In this document: one piece after another, positions 16,460 through 25,518 of the stretch | Layout of the letters: each line of letters begins with the position of its first letter | Numbering within the stretch: position 1 is the stretch's first letter | From: an uncultured Sphingomonas sp. | GTDB lineage: Bacteria > Pseudomonadota > Alphaproteobacteria > Sphingomonadales > Sphingomonadaceae | DNA: 64,000 nt | Reading direction: 5' to 3' | NCBI GenBank assembly: GCA_913776045.1 | Contig: CAJYOI010000044.1 | Coordinates: 1 to 64,000 of the forward strand | Translations under genes and position numbers: made by a program | The notes under the pieces: model-generated | Seen by the model: only the letters and a program-made list of their open reading frames with translations | Databases searched by the model: none | Told to the model about the DNA's origin: nothing

Positions 16460-17173
16460 ATGATGGACGAGGATCGGGGGCCAGCGCCGCGCATTCACGG
16501 GACGATCGCCCGCGATCTCGGCATCGAGATCGTCGGCGGCGCGCGTCCGCCCGGCAGCATCCTGGGCGGCGAGATCGAAACCAGCGACGCGCTGGGCATT
16601 TCGCGCACCGCGTACCGCGAGGCGATTCGAATCCTCGCCGCCAAGGGGCTGGTCGAAAGCCGGCCCAAGGCGGGCACGCGCGTGACGGCGCGCACGCGGT
16701 GGAACCTGCTCGACCCCGACGTGCTCGCCTGGGCATTCGAGGGGGAGCCCGACGTCGGCTTCGTCCATGACCTGTTCGAACTGCGCGCGGTGATCGAACC
16801 GGCGGCCTCGGCCTTCGCCGCCCGCCGCCGCACCGATGCCGACATCGCGGAAATGGACGCGGCGCTGGAGGATATGGCGCGGCATGGTCTCGGCATCGCC
16901 GAGGGTCAGGCCGCCGACCAGCGCTTCCACCGCGCGATCCTGGCGGCGGCGCGGAACGAACCGCTGGCAGCGCTGGCGAGCACTGTCGGCGCCGCGGTGC
17001 GCTGGACCACCAAGTTCAAGTTCCGCAAACGCGCGCAACCCCGCGATCCGCTGCCCGACCATATTGCGGTGCGCGATGCGATCGTGTCGGGCGACCCGGA
17101 CAAGGCGCACGCGGCGATGGGCGAGCTGCTGCACCTGGCGCTGATCGACATGGGCGTGCCCGAGCGGGACTAA
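16460..17173 (+). CDS. FadR-type GntR transcriptional regulator
   Basis: 237 residues. An N-terminal winged helix (about 10-80) contains SRTAYREAIRILAAKGLVESRPKAGTRV, the standard GntR recognition and wing region. The FCD ligand domain follows, with LRAVIEP, a DQRFHRAIL segment (Asp and His of the metal site) and a later His in LPDHIAV. The ATG at 16460 follows AGAAGGA; ATG 16463 is equivalent. It is 7 bases after the dehydrogenase gene. Its position inside the sugar-acid cluster suggests that it senses a sugar acid or keto-deoxy acid and controls the flanking divergent operons; candidate sites are listed at 7671, 14501 and 21102. Confidence 0.88.
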   Translation: MMDEDRGPAPRIHGTIARDLGIEIVGGARPPGSILGGEIETSDALGISRTAYREAIRILAAKGLVESRPKAGTRVTARTRWNLLDPDVLAWAFEGEPDVGFVHDLFELRAVIEPAASAFAARRRTDADIAEMDAALEDMARHGLGIAEGQAADQRFHRAILAAARNEPLAALASTVGAAVRWTTKFKFRKRAQPRDPLPDHIAVRDAIVSGDPDKAHAAMGELLHLALIDMGVPERD

Positions 17174-18042
17174 GCCGGCTTCGCCGTTCGCCAGCCCACC
17201 AGCGCATAGAGCGCGCACCCCGCCCAGATCAGTCCGAACGCGGCGATGTGATACCCCCGCAGCGGCTCGCCGAACAGCAGGACCGCCTGGATCAGCTGCA
17301 ACGTCGGCGCGATATACTGGAGCAGGCCGAGCGTCGTGTACTTCAGCCGCTTGGCCGCCGCAGCGAACAGCAGCAGCGGCGCGGCGGTGATCGCGCCGGC
17401 GGCGACCAGCAGCAGGTCGAGCTGGCGGTCCTGCCCGAACGCCGCCGTCCCGTCGGCCTGCGCCACGCCCAGCACGATCAGCGCCGGCAGGACCAGGATC
17501 AGCGTTTCGACGGTCAGCCCGCCCAGCGCATCGATCGCCGCGATCTTGCGGACATAGCCATAGATGCCGAAGCTGAACGCCAGCACCAGCGAAATCCAGA
17601 CCGAACCGCCGCCCGCGACCGCCATCACCAGCACACCTAGCGCCGCGACGCCGATCGCCGCCCATTGCAGTCGCCCGACCCGCTCGCCGAGCAGCGCGAC
17701 GCCTAGCGCCACATTGACCAGCGGGTTGATGAAATAGCCCAGACTCGCCTCGATCACATGGGCGTGGCTGACCGACCAGATGTACGTCAGCCAGTTGATC
17801 GCGATGAGCACGGCGCTGCATCCCAGCAGCGCCAGCGTCCGCCCGCGTGCGGCGGCGCGGATCGCCTTGCCGCGGCGCAGGACAAGAATCGCCAGCACCA
17901 GCAGGACCAGCGACCAGACGACGCGGTGCGCCAGGATCTGGAGCGGCGCCACCGCGTGCAGCAGCTTGAAGAACAGCGGCAACCCGCCCCACAGGACATA
18001 GGCGGTGACCGCCAGCCAGAGGCCTTTGCCATGTTCGCTCAT
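17170..18042 (-). CDS. rarD: RarD-type EamA permease
   Basis: Inner-membrane protein of the drug/metabolite transporter superfamily, RarD branch; role not established. 290 residues with about 10 hydrophobic helices in two EamA repeats. The WGGLPLFFKLL opening, the INWLTYIWSVSHAHVIEASLGYFINPL block (quoted here only as a region near residues 82-108) and a second-repeat LLQYIAPTLQL segment are typical. The last codons overlap the end of the convergent GntR gene. It shows no functional tie to the sugar cluster and splits the catabolic genes into two groups. Confidence 0.85.
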   Translation of the reverse strand: MSEHGKGLWLAVTAYVLWGGLPLFFKLLHAVAPLQILAHRVVWSLVLLVLAILVLRRGKAIRAAARGRTLALLGCSAVLIAINWLTYIWSVSHAHVIEASLGYFINPLVNVALGVALLGERVGRLQWAAIGVAALGVLVMAVAGGGSVWISLVLAFSFGIYGYVRKIAAIDALGGLTVETLILVLPALIVLGVAQADGTAAFGQDRQLDLLLVAAGAITAAPLLLFAAAAKRLKYTTLGLLQYIAPTLQLIQAVLLFGEPLRGYHIAAFGLIWAGCALYALVGWRTAKPA

Positions 18043-18094
18043 GCGCGCCCCATCGGCGTTAAGGGGCGGGGATGCAATGGTTCAGGAGCGCAAT

Positions 18095-18113
18095 CCTCCC
18101 CTGCAAGGGGAGG
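18095..18113. repeat. CCTCCCC/GGGGAGG hairpin
   Basis: Stem CCTCCCC (18095-18101) / GGGGAGG (18107-18113) with a 5-base loop, just downstream of the dehydratase stop on the minus strand. It is the same unit as at 12238 and 41131. No T-run follows on the minus strand, so any terminator role is weak. Confidence 0.5.
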
Positions 18114-18122
18114 AAATGACGA

Positions 18123-19913
18123 TCAGTGATTGTCCCGCGGCAGGCCCATCGTCTGGGCGATCCGCTGATACTTCTCCGCCCCCTCCAGGATCGCGCCGGT
18201 GCCCATCTGGCCGACGACCGCGCGCTGGATTTCCTGCCACGGGGTCTGCGAGGCGGGAAAGCGATAGCCGCCCTCCGCCTTTAGCGCCCGGCGACGCTCG
18301 TCCAGTTCTTGCGGCGAAATCAGCACGTCGGCGGTCCCGGTGTTGAGGTCGATCCGCACCCGGTCCCCTGTCTTCAGCAGCGCCAGGCCGCCCATCGCCG
18401 CAGCCTCGGGGCTGGCGTTCAGAATCGAGGGCGAACCGCTGGTGCCCGACTGGCGGCCGTCACCGATGCAAGGCAGCGAATGGACGCCTTCGGTGATGAG
18501 ATATGCCGGCGGGCGCATGTTCACGACCTCCGCCGCGCCGGGATAGCCGATCGGGCCGGCGCCGCGCATGAACAGCAGGGTTTCGGGCGTGATTCCCGTT
18601 GCGGGGTCGTCGATACGATGGTGGTAGTCCTCGGGTCCATCGAACACGACCGCGGGTCCTTCGAAGGCGTTGGGCGAATCGGGGTTCGAAAGATAGCGCG
18701 CGCGGAATTCCTCCGAGATCACGCTGGTCTTCATCACCGCGCTGTCGAACAGATTGCCCTTCAGCACGATGAAGCCGGCATCCTCCTTCAGCGGCTGGTC
18801 GAACGGGCGAATGACCTTTTCGTCCTCGATCGCGACGCCGCGGCAATTGTCGCCCATGGTGCGACCGTTGACGGTCAGCGTACCCTCATGGATCAGCCCC
18901 TGCTCCATCAGCTGGTTGACCACCGCGGGCACACCACCGGCGCGGTAGTAATCCTCGCCCAGATATTCGCCCGCCGGTTGCAGGTTCACCAGCAGCGGCA
19001 CCTTGTGGCCCTGCTCCTCCCAATCCGTCACCGGCAGGTCGACGCCGATGTGGCGTGCGATGGCGGCCAGGTGGATCGGCGCGTTGGTCGATCCGCCGAT
19101 CGCCGAATTGACCTTGATCGCGTTGTGGAACGCCTCGCGCGTCAGGATGTCGGAGGGCTTCAGATCTTCGGCGACCATCTCGACGATGCGCTTGCCGGTG
19201 CGCCATGCGACTTCCTGGCGGTCGCGGTAGGGAGCCGGAATCGCCGCAGACCCCGGCAGCGACATGCCGAGCGCTTCGCACAGCGAATTCATCGTCGTCG
19301 CGGTGCCCATCGTGTTGCAATAACCGGTCGAGGGCGCCGACGATGCGACCAGACGAATGAACTCCGCATCGTCGATCTCGCCCGCCGCCAGCATCTGGCG
19401 CGCCTTCCACACGATCGTGCCCGAGCCCGTCCGCTCGCCCTTGTGCCAGCCGTTCAGCATCGGGCCGACCGACAGCGCGATCGCCGGGATGTTCACGGTT
19501 GCAGCACCCATCAGCATCGCCGGCGTCGTCTTGTCGCACCCGATCGTCAACACCACGCCATCGAGCGGATAGCCGTACAGCGTCTCGACGAGGCCGAGAT
19601 ACGCGAGGTTGCGATCGAGCCCCGCGGTCGGGCGCTTGCCGGTTTCCTGGATCGGGTGGACCGGAAATTCGATCGCAATGCCGCCGGCTTCGCGGATGCC
19701 TTCGCGCACGCGCTCGGCCAGCACCAGATGGTGACGGTTGCAAGGCGACAGGTCGCTGCCGGTCTGGGCGATGCCGATGATCGGCTTGCCCGACTGAAGT
19801 TCCTCCAGGCTCAGCCCGAAGTTCAGGTAGCGCTCCAGGTAGAGCGCGGTCATGTCGATATTGTCGGGATTGGCGAACCACGCGCGGCTGCGCAGCTTGG
19901 GGGCGTCGGTCAT
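18123..19913 (-). CDS. IlvD/Edd-family sugar-acid dehydratase
   Basis: Dehydrates an aldonate (galactonate, arabonate, xylonate or fuconate) to its 2-keto-3-deoxy acid. 596 residues, matching the sugar-acid branch. Cys58 (LSPCN), Cys126 (IGCDKT) and Cys199 (TGYCNTMG) have the spacing of the [2Fe-2S] ligands in Rhizobium L-arabinonate dehydratase; Asp127 and Lys128 follow the second Cys as expected for the Mg site. The ATG at 19913 gives the family N-terminus ([13 protein letters not shown]); the open frame above it runs antisense to galM and is discarded. The start is 11 bases downstream of the galM stop. By context it most likely supplies 2-keto-3-deoxygalactonate to DgoK, since no other galactonate dehydratase is present. 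Confidence 0.9.
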   Translation of the reverse strand: MTDAPKLRSRAWFANPDNIDMTALYLERYLNFGLSLEELQSGKPIIGIAQTGSDLSPCNRHHLVLAERVREGIREAGGIAIEFPVHPIQETGKRPTAGLDRNLAYLGLVETLYGYPLDGVVLTIGCDKTTPAMLMGAATVNIPAIALSVGPMLNGWHKGERTGSGTIVWKARQMLAAGEIDDAEFIRLVASSAPSTGYCNTMGTATTMNSLCEALGMSLPGSAAIPAPYRDRQEVAWRTGKRIVEMVAEDLKPSDILTREAFHNAIKVNSAIGGSTNAPIHLAAIARHIGVDLPVTDWEEQGHKVPLLVNLQPAGEYLGEDYYRAGGVPAVVNQLMEQGLIHEGTLTVNGRTMGDNCRGVAIEDEKVIRPFDQPLKEDAGFIVLKGNLFDSAVMKTSVISEEFRARYLSNPDSPNAFEGPAVVFDGPEDYHHRIDDPATGITPETLLFMRGAGPIGYPGAAEVVNMRPPAYLITEGVHSLPCIGDGRQSGTSGSPSILNASPEAAAMGGLALLKTGDRVRIDLNTGTADVLISPQELDERRRALKAEGGYRFPASQTPWQEIQRAVVGQMGTGAILEGAEKYQRIAQTMGLPRDNH

Positions 19914-19924
19914 GAAAGGGTTCC

Positions 19925-21058
19925 TCAGCGCGCCACGGAGACGCGGTAGATCATGCGATGGCGATAGGTCTGGCCCGGGTCGAGCCGGGCGGAGCCGAAG
20001 GGGGGCTGGTTGGGCGTGTCCGGGAATTTCTGCGGCTCGAGCGCGATACCGTCGCCCATGCGGTACAGGTGTCCGCCCTTGCCGACGAGCGTGCCGTCCA
20101 GGAAATTGCCCGAATAGAATTGCAGCCCCGGCTCGGTCGACAGCACTTCGAGCACGCGGCCCGAGGCGGGGTCCTCCATCCGCGCGGCGAGGCCCGGCTC
20201 GGCGGTAATGCCCTTGTCGAGCACCCAATTATGGTCCCAGCCGCGGCCGATGACGATCTGCGGATCGCGGCCGTCGCGGATGCCGTCGCCGAGCGACCGT
20301 CCCTTGGTGAAATCGAACACCGTGCCTGCGACCGGCACCATCTGCCCGGTCGGGATCAACGCGGCGTCGACCGGCGTGTAGCGGCTGGCGGGAATCGTCA
20401 GGCGCTGGTTCAGCACGCCGGTCGGCGATCCGTCGCCGGCCAGGTTGAACAACGCGTGGTTTGTCAGATTGACGATCGTCGGCTTGTCCGTCGTCGCGCC
20501 GAAATCGATCGTCAGCGCGCCCTTGTCATCCAGCGCATAGGTGACGGTGACGTTGAGCGTCCCGGGAAAGCCCTGATCGCCGTCGGGGCTGACCAGCACC
20601 ATCGTCACGCTGGCGACAGCGCCCTGCTTCACGTCGGTGATTCGCCACACCGCCTTGTCGAAGCCGCGCACGCCGCCGTGCAGCGCATTCGCCTTGTCGT
20701 TCTGGGTAACCTGATACGCTTTGCCGTCGAGCGTAAACTTGCCCCCGGCGATGCGGTTTGCGAAGCGACCGATCGTCTGGCCCCAATAATTGGGCTTGGC
20801 CTCATACGCCTTCACATCGTCATAGCCGATGGTGATGTCGGCCAGCTTGCCGGCGCGGTCGGGTGCTTCGAACGCCTGAAGCGTCGCGCCCAGCGTGATG
20901 ATTCGCGCCCGCACGCCGTTCGCGCCGGTCAGCGTCACCGCCTCGACCGCGGTGCCGTCCGCCGTCGTGCCGAAGCTACCGCGCTTCGCTGTCGCGGCCA
21001 GCGCAGGCCCGCCTGCCACCGTCGCCGTCATTGCCAGGATGCTCCAGATTGCCCGCAT
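19925..21058 (-). CDS. galM: Aldose 1-epimerase (mutarotase), exported
   Basis: Interconverts alpha and beta anomers of galactose and other aldoses. 377 residues. The signal peptide [21 protein letters not shown] puts it in the periplasm. His128 in ALHGG, His201 in [10 protein letters not shown] and Glu309 in STEPGLQF correspond to the family catalytic and substrate residues. It would supply the anomer used by the symporter transcribed divergently from it, or by the dehydrogenase. The stop is 11 bases before the dehydratase start, giving a galM-dehydratase operon. Confidence 0.9.
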   Translation of the reverse strand: MRAIWSILAMTATVAGGPALAATAKRGSFGTTADGTAVEAVTLTGANGVRARIITLGATLQAFEAPDRAGKLADITIGYDDVKAYEAKPNYWGQTIGRFANRIAGGKFTLDGKAYQVTQNDKANALHGGVRGFDKAVWRITDVKQGAVASVTMVLVSPDGDQGFPGTLNVTVTYALDDKGALTIDFGATTDKPTIVNLTNHALFNLAGDGSPTGVLNQRLTIPASRYTPVDAALIPTGQMVPVAGTVFDFTKGRSLGDGIRDGRDPQIVIGRGWDHNWVLDKGITAEPGLAARMEDPASGRVLEVLSTEPGLQFYSGNFLDGTLVGKGGHLYRMGDGIALEPQKFPDTPNQPPFGSARLDPGQTYRHRMIYRVSVAR

Positions 21059-21082
21059 ATTGCGTCCTCCCCCATGACCGGC

Positions 21083-21111
21083 TTGACCCGGCTTCCACCC
21101 GCATATACTCA
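21083..21111 (+). promoter_or_regulatory. Possible promoter of the symporter/lactonase/lldD operon
   Basis: TTGACC (21083-21088) with TATACT (21104-21109, 15-base spacer) or TACTCA (21106-21111, 17-base spacer). Operator candidate C overlaps the -10 region. Confidence 0.3.
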
Positions 21112-21120
21112 GACAAATAA
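21102..21120. promoter_or_regulatory. Possible operator, site C
   Basis: CATATACTCAGACAAATAA in the galM/symporter divergent region. On the opposite strand it reads TTATTTGTCTGAGTATATG, sharing GTCTGAGT and A/T flanks with site B at 14501. Confidence 0.4.
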
Positions 21121-21147
21121 GCGTATAGCAAGGTGGGAGGGATGACG

Positions 21148-22458
21148 ATGGCAATGGCACCGGGCGGATCGGCGACGACCGCGACGGGCGGCGGCGCGGG
21201 GAAGAGCTATCGCTCCGCGCTCACGCTGCTCGCCAGCCTCTTCTTCATGTGGGGCTTCATCACCGTCATCAACAACACGCTGCTGCCGCACCTGCGCAGC
21301 GTGTTCGACCTGAACTACACGCAGACGACGCTGATCGAGAGCGTGTGGTTCATCGCCTATTTCGTCGCCTCCATCCCCTCGGCCAAGCTGATCGAGCGGA
21401 TCGGATATCAGAAGTCGCTGGTCATCGGCCTGGTCGTCATGGCGGTCGGGGCGCTGGGCATGACGCTGGCAGCGAGCCTGCCGTCGTACGGAGTGACGCT
21501 CGTGATGCTGTTCGTCATCGCCAGCGGCATCACGCTGCTGCAGGTCGCGGCGAACCCCTATGTCACCGTGATCGGCCCACCGGAAACGGGGTCGTCGCGC
21601 CTCAACCTGGTGCAGGCGTTCAATTCGCTCGGCACGACGCTGGCACCGCTGTTCGCTGGATATCTGATCCTCGGCCGTTCGGTCAGCGGCACCACGACCG
21701 ATCGCGTGCTGACGCAGGCCGAACGCTATGCCGACGCGCAGTCGGTGATCCTGCCCTATGTCCTGGTTGCGATCGTGCTGGTCGTGCTCGCGTTCGTCAT
21801 CGCCCGCTTCCCGCTGCCCGCCATCGGCCAGTCGACCCAGCGCGTGTCGAAGGCGGAGCGCGCGCAGCTGTCGCTGTGGAAGCACCGCAACCTGGTGTTC
21901 GGCGTGCCGGCGATCTTCATCTACCTGATCGCCGAAATCGGCGTCGCCAACCTGTTCATCAACTTCGTGTCGCAGCCCGACATCGCCGCGATCACGCACG
22001 AACAGGCCTCGCATTATCTGTCGCTATTGTGGGGCGGGATGATGGTCGGCCGCTTCGTCGGATCGCTGATCATGCAGAAGATCCCGGCCGAAAAGGTGCT
22101 GGCCGCCTTCTCGATCGGCGCGTTCGTCGTGATGCTGGGCGCGACCTTCCTCACGGGTCCGGCGGCGATGTGGTCGCTGATCCTGGTCGGGCTGTTCCAT
22201 TCGATCATGTTCCCGACGATCTTCTCGCTCGGCATCCGCGGCCTGGGGCCGCTGACCGAAGAGGGTTCGGGCCTGCTGATCATGGCGATCGCGGGCGGCG
22301 CCCTGGTCGTCGTGCAGGGCTGGCTCGCTGATCGCTACGGCCTGCAGACCTCGTTCCTGCTGACCGTGGTGTGCGAGCTTTACATCCTGTTCTACGCAGT
22401 GTGGGGCGCCAAGCCGACCCATGCCCTGCCCGACCAGACAGTGAGCCCCGCCGAATGA
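21148..22458 (+). CDS. FucP/GluP-type sugar:H+ symporter (MFS)
   Basis: 436 residues, about 12 membrane helices. The FFMWGFITVINNTLLPHLRS helix 1 region, the AANPYVTVIGPPETGSSRLNLVQAFNSLGT segment (near residues 135-165) and the second-half FLYLIAEIGVANLF-like helix are signatures of the FHS family (L-fucose permease, glucose/galactose transporter). The ATG at 21148 is chosen because GGAGG ends at 21140; GTG 21133 and ATG 21142 are too close to or overlap the ribosome site. The stop overlaps the lactonase start by 4 bases, so import and lactone opening are coupled. Galactose, L-fucose or L-arabinose are candidate substrates. Confidence 0.87.
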   Translation: MAMAPGGSATTATGGGAGKSYRSALTLLASLFFMWGFITVINNTLLPHLRSVFDLNYTQTTLIESVWFIAYFVASIPSAKLIERIGYQKSLVIGLVVMAVGALGMTLAASLPSYGVTLVMLFVIASGITLLQVAANPYVTVIGPPETGSSRLNLVQAFNSLGTTLAPLFAGYLILGRSVSGTTTDRVLTQAERYADAQSVILPYVLVAIVLVVLAFVIARFPLPAIGQSTQRVSKAERAQLSLWKHRNLVFGVPAIFIYLIAEIGVANLFINFVSQPDIAAITHEQASHYLSLLWGGMMVGRFVGSLIMQKIPAEKVLAAFSIGAFVVMLGATFLTGPAAMWSLILVGLFHSIMFPTIFSLGIRGLGPLTEEGSGLLIMAIAGGALVVVQGWLADRYGLQTSFLLTVVCELYILFYAVWGAKPTHALPDQTVSPAE

Positions 22459-23327
22459 GTAACGCCGTCGTCGTCGCCGGCAGCGGGCGGTCGATCCTGG
22501 GCGAAGGGGTCACTTGGTCGGCGCGGGCGAATGCCGTGTTCTGGGTCGATATCCTGGGCCTATCCATCCGTCGGCTGTCGCTGGCGGATGGGTCGGTGAC
22601 GCGCTGGGACACGCCTGAGCGCACCGGCTGGCTGATCGAGCGGGCGAACGGCGACGGCTTCATCGCCGGCCTGCAGAGCGGGTTCCACGACCTGACCCTG
22701 CCGGACGGCGGCGGGATGGCGAAGGTGACGCGGATCGCCGATCCCGAACCCGACCTGCCCGAAAACCGCATGAACGACGCCACCGCCGACGCGGCGGGCC
22801 GCGTCTGGGCCGGCACCATGCCGGTGTCGTGCGAAGGCGCGAGCGGTGCCCTCTACCGGCTCGACACCGACCGCCGCTGGACGAAGGTCGATGCGCCCTA
22901 CACGATTGCCAACGGCCCGGCGATTTCGCCCGATGGCCGCTGGCTGTTTCACACCGACACCGCGCTGGACACCATCTTCCGCTTCGCGATCAACGACGAC
23001 GGATCGCTGGGGCCGCGGAGCGCACACATCGCCATCGACAGCGCGACGGGGCACCCCGACGGCATGACGCTCGACGCCGAGGGCTGCCTGTGGGTCGCGC
23101 GCTGGGGCGGCGCGCGCGTCACGCGGTTCGATGCGGACGGCAAGGAGATGCGCCACATCCCCCTGCCCGCCTCGCAGATCACGCGGATGGCGTTCGCCGG
23201 GCCCAATCTAGACCGTATGTTCGTGACGTCGGCCGCGGACGGCGTGGATTACGAGGAACACGCCGGCGCGCTGTTCGAAGTCGATCCCGGCTGTCGCGGA
23301 TTGCCTACGCTGGCATTCGCCGGCTGA
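22455..23327 (+). CDS. SMP-30/gluconolactonase-family aldonolactonase
   Basis: Opens the sugar lactone made by the 1-dehydrogenase. 290 residues, six-bladed propeller. The metal site is visible as Glu in ILGEGVTW (about 17), Asn in ENRMNDA, Asn in IANGPAISPDG and Asp in GHPDGMTLD, the standard four ligands. It starts with ATGA overlap on the symporter stop. Galactono- or arabinolactone is the likely substrate from context; the family is promiscuous. Confidence 0.9.
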   Translation: MSNAVVVAGSGRSILGEGVTWSARANAVFWVDILGLSIRRLSLADGSVTRWDTPERTGWLIERANGDGFIAGLQSGFHDLTLPDGGGMAKVTRIADPEPDLPENRMNDATADAAGRVWAGTMPVSCEGASGALYRLDTDRRWTKVDAPYTIANGPAISPDGRWLFHTDTALDTIFRFAINDDGSLGPRSAHIAIDSATGHPDGMTLDAEGCLWVARWGGARVTRFDADGKEMRHIPLPASQITRMAFAGPNLDRMFVTSAADGVDYEEHAGALFEVDPGCRGLPTLAFAG

Positions 23328-23347
23328 ACCGTTAGAGCCTCACGCCC

Positions 23348-24487
23348 ATGATCATCTCGTCCGCCAGCGACTTCCGCGAAGCCGCCCGCCGCCGCCTGCC
23401 GCGTTTCCTGTTCGATTACGCGGACGGCGGCGCTTATGCCGAGGCGACGCTGCGCCGAAACGTCAGCGACCTGTCCGACATCGCGCTGCGCCAGCGCGTT
23501 CTGCGCGACGTCGCGACGATCGACCTGAAGACGACGCTGTTCGGCCGCGAGATGGCGCTGCCGGTCGCGCTCGGCCCGGTCGGCATCAGCGGCATGTACG
23601 CGCGCCGCGGCGAGATGCAGGCGGCGCGGGCGGCGGCGAAGGCGGGCATCCCGACGTGCCTGTCGACCGTGTCGATCTGCTCGATCGAACAGGTCTCGCA
23701 AGTCGCCGATCCCTTCTGGTTCCAGCTCTACGTCATCCGCGACCGCGCCTTCATGCGCGACCTGATCGCGCGGGCGAAGGCGGCGGGCGCGGAAGCGCTG
23801 GTCTTCACGGTCGACATGCCGGTGCCGGGCGCGCGCTATCGCGACGCGCATTCGGGCATGTCAGGCCCGAACGCGCCGATCCGCCGCGTGCTGCAAGCGA
23901 TGACGCACCCGCGCTGGGCGTGGGACGTCGGTCTGTTCGGCCGCCCGCATATGCTCGGCAATTTGCTGCCAGTGCTGGGCAAGAACAGCGGGCTCAACGA
24001 TTACATGGGCTGGCTCGGTACCAATTTCGACCCGACCATCCAGTGGCGCGACCTCGACTGGATCCGCGAGCTGTGGGACGGCCCGCTGATCATCAAGGGC
24101 ATCCTCGACCCCGAGGATGCGCGGGAGGCGGCGCGGATCGGCGCGGACGGCATCGTCGTGTCGAACCACGGCGGGCGACAGCTGGACGGCGTGCTATCGA
24201 GCGCCCGCGCGCTTCCCGCCATCGCCGATGCGGTCGGCGACGATTTGACCGTATTGGTCGATGGCGGTGTCCGTAGCGGCCTGGACGTCGTGCGGATGCT
24301 GGCGCTGGGCGCGAAGGGCGTTCTGCTGGGCCGCGCGTGGGTCTATGCGCTCGCCGCCGAGGGCGAAGCGGGCGTCGCCAAGCTGCTCGACCTGATCCGC
24401 AAGGAGATGATCGTCGCGATGACGCTGACTGGCGTGAACCGGATCGAGGCGATCGACCGGTCGATCCTGGTCGAACAGGCCAGGTAA
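23348..24487 (+). CDS. lldD: FMN-dependent L-lactate dehydrogenase
   Basis: Oxidises L-lactate to pyruvate at the membrane, passing electrons to quinone. 379 residues, the usual LldD length. The alpha-hydroxy-acid dehydrogenase hallmarks are present: FDYADGGAY near residue 22, and [10 protein letters not shown] with catalytic His274 and substrate Arg277. LVDGGVRSG and [11 protein letters not shown] form the FMN-phosphate region. It is 20 bases after the lactonase and 6 bases before the amidohydrolase, in a sugar operon with no lactate permease. L-lactate is an end product of the L-fucose and L-rhamnose diketo pathways, which would explain the setting. Oxidation of another 2-hydroxy acid is possible. 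Confidence 0.88.
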   Translation: MIISSASDFREAARRRLPRFLFDYADGGAYAEATLRRNVSDLSDIALRQRVLRDVATIDLKTTLFGREMALPVALGPVGISGMYARRGEMQAARAAAKAGIPTCLSTVSICSIEQVSQVADPFWFQLYVIRDRAFMRDLIARAKAAGAEALVFTVDMPVPGARYRDAHSGMSGPNAPIRRVLQAMTHPRWAWDVGLFGRPHMLGNLLPVLGKNSGLNDYMGWLGTNFDPTIQWRDLDWIRELWDGPLIIKGILDPEDAREAARIGADGIVVSNHGGRQLDGVLSSARALPAIADAVGDDLTVLVDGGVRSGLDVVRMLALGAKGVLLGRAWVYALAAEGEAGVAKLLDLIRKEMIVAMTLTGVNRIEAIDRSILVEQAR

Positions 24488-24493
24488 ATCGCA

Positions 24494-25312
24494 GTGCGCA
24501 TCCTCGACGCGCATTTTCACCTCTGGCGGATCGACGGTCCCGGCTCGACGTGGCCCGGCCCCGACCTGCCCCGTATCCACCGCGATTTCACAGCGGAGAA
24601 TCTCCGCGCCGAGACGTTGGGGCTCGACTTCGCGGGCGGCATTCTCGTCCAGTCGCAGGCGGATGACCGCGATACCGACTGGATGCTGGCGATCGACGAT
24701 CCGCTAATCCGCGGCATCGTCGGCTGGGCGGACCTCGCCGCGCCCGATGCCCCACAGCGGATCGGGTCGCTTGCCGCCCAGCCGAAGCTGAAGGGCTTTC
24801 GCCCGATGCTCCAGGGCATCGCCGATACCGACTGGATTTTGGGCGCGTCGCTCGAACCCGCGATCGAAGCGATGATCGCCCACGGCCTGCGCTTCGACGC
24901 GCTGATCCAGCCACGTCACCTGAGCGTGCTCAAAGCCTTCGCGACGCGTTGGCCAGACCTTCCGATCGTTATCGACCACGCCGCAAAGCCGCACGCCGCG
25001 GCCGGCACGCTTGATCCGTGGCGCGACGAGATCGCCGCACTCGCGACGCTGCCCAACATCTGGTGCAAGCTGTCGGGTCTGCGGACCGAACAGGCCCCCG
25101 GCCAGAGTGCCGCTGCGCTCATCCCCTATGTCGCGCATCTCGTCGGCATCTTCGGCGACCGGCTGATGTGGGGCAGCGACTGGCCGGTGCTGGTCGATAC
25201 CGGCGATTCCTACCGCGACTGGGTGCAGGCCGCGATCGACCTAGCCGGCCCCGTCGATCTCGACTGCCTGTTTTCCGACGCTGCCTCAGCATTTTACGGC
25301 GTCACCTCCTGA
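24494..25312 (+). CDS. Amidohydrolase-family sugar lactonase (L-fucono-/L-rhamnonolactonase type)
   Basis: 272 residues of the COG3618 group, which includes L-fuconolactonase and L-rhamnono-1,4-lactonase. Visible are the DAHFHLW start (His7, His9), a DHAAKP segment, WCKLSGL and GSDWPV (metal Asp), all in family order. GTG start at 24494, 6 bases after the lldD stop. A second lactonase of a different fold next to an SMP-30 lactonase argues for a second sugar substrate, probably a 6-deoxy-L-sugar. Confidence 0.82.
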   Translation: MRILDAHFHLWRIDGPGSTWPGPDLPRIHRDFTAENLRAETLGLDFAGGILVQSQADDRDTDWMLAIDDPLIRGIVGWADLAAPDAPQRIGSLAAQPKLKGFRPMLQGIADTDWILGASLEPAIEAMIAHGLRFDALIQPRHLSVLKAFATRWPDLPIVIDHAAKPHAAAGTLDPWRDEIAALATLPNIWCKLSGLRTEQAPGQSAAALIPYVAHLVGIFGDRLMWGSDWPVLVDTGDSYRDWVQAAIDLAGPVDLDCLFSDAASAFYGVTS

Positions 25313-25518
25313 ACCTTGACTTTCCGCACTGCACAATATAGCTAGCCGGTCAGCGAGGCCCTTCAATGGCTGCGTGATCGGACGGCATCTGCCTCCCCGG
25401 CCCGGACCTCGCCTAACCCAGCTACCCTTGTCACGCGGGTCGCCTTTTGAAGGCCCGTCGTATCGCGTCCCCGTTTCGGGTCGAACGCGCGCCGACTCCA
25501 ATTCCGAGTCTTAAACCC
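25313..25518. other. Intergenic region before the RNA helicase
   Basis: 206 bases with an AT-rich start (CACAATATAGCTAG, 25331-25344) and a long GC-rich leader for rhlE. Only weak stems were found (for example GCGTCCCC near 25465). Helicase genes often have regulated long leaders, but nothing specific is proved here. Confidence 0.3.

Noticed and set aside
17170..18042. RarD as the importer of the sugar island
   Set aside because: The RarD/EamA branch is not known for sugar acids and the gene is oriented against its neighbours without overlap coupling.
18309..19949. A plus-strand open frame opposite the IlvD/Edd dehydratase
   Set aside because: No domain features; the minus strand keeps all three cluster cysteines and the family length.
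19914..20228. N-terminal extension of the dehydratase frame
   Set aside because: It runs antisense-like through the galM coding region in another frame; the family N-terminus begins at 19913.
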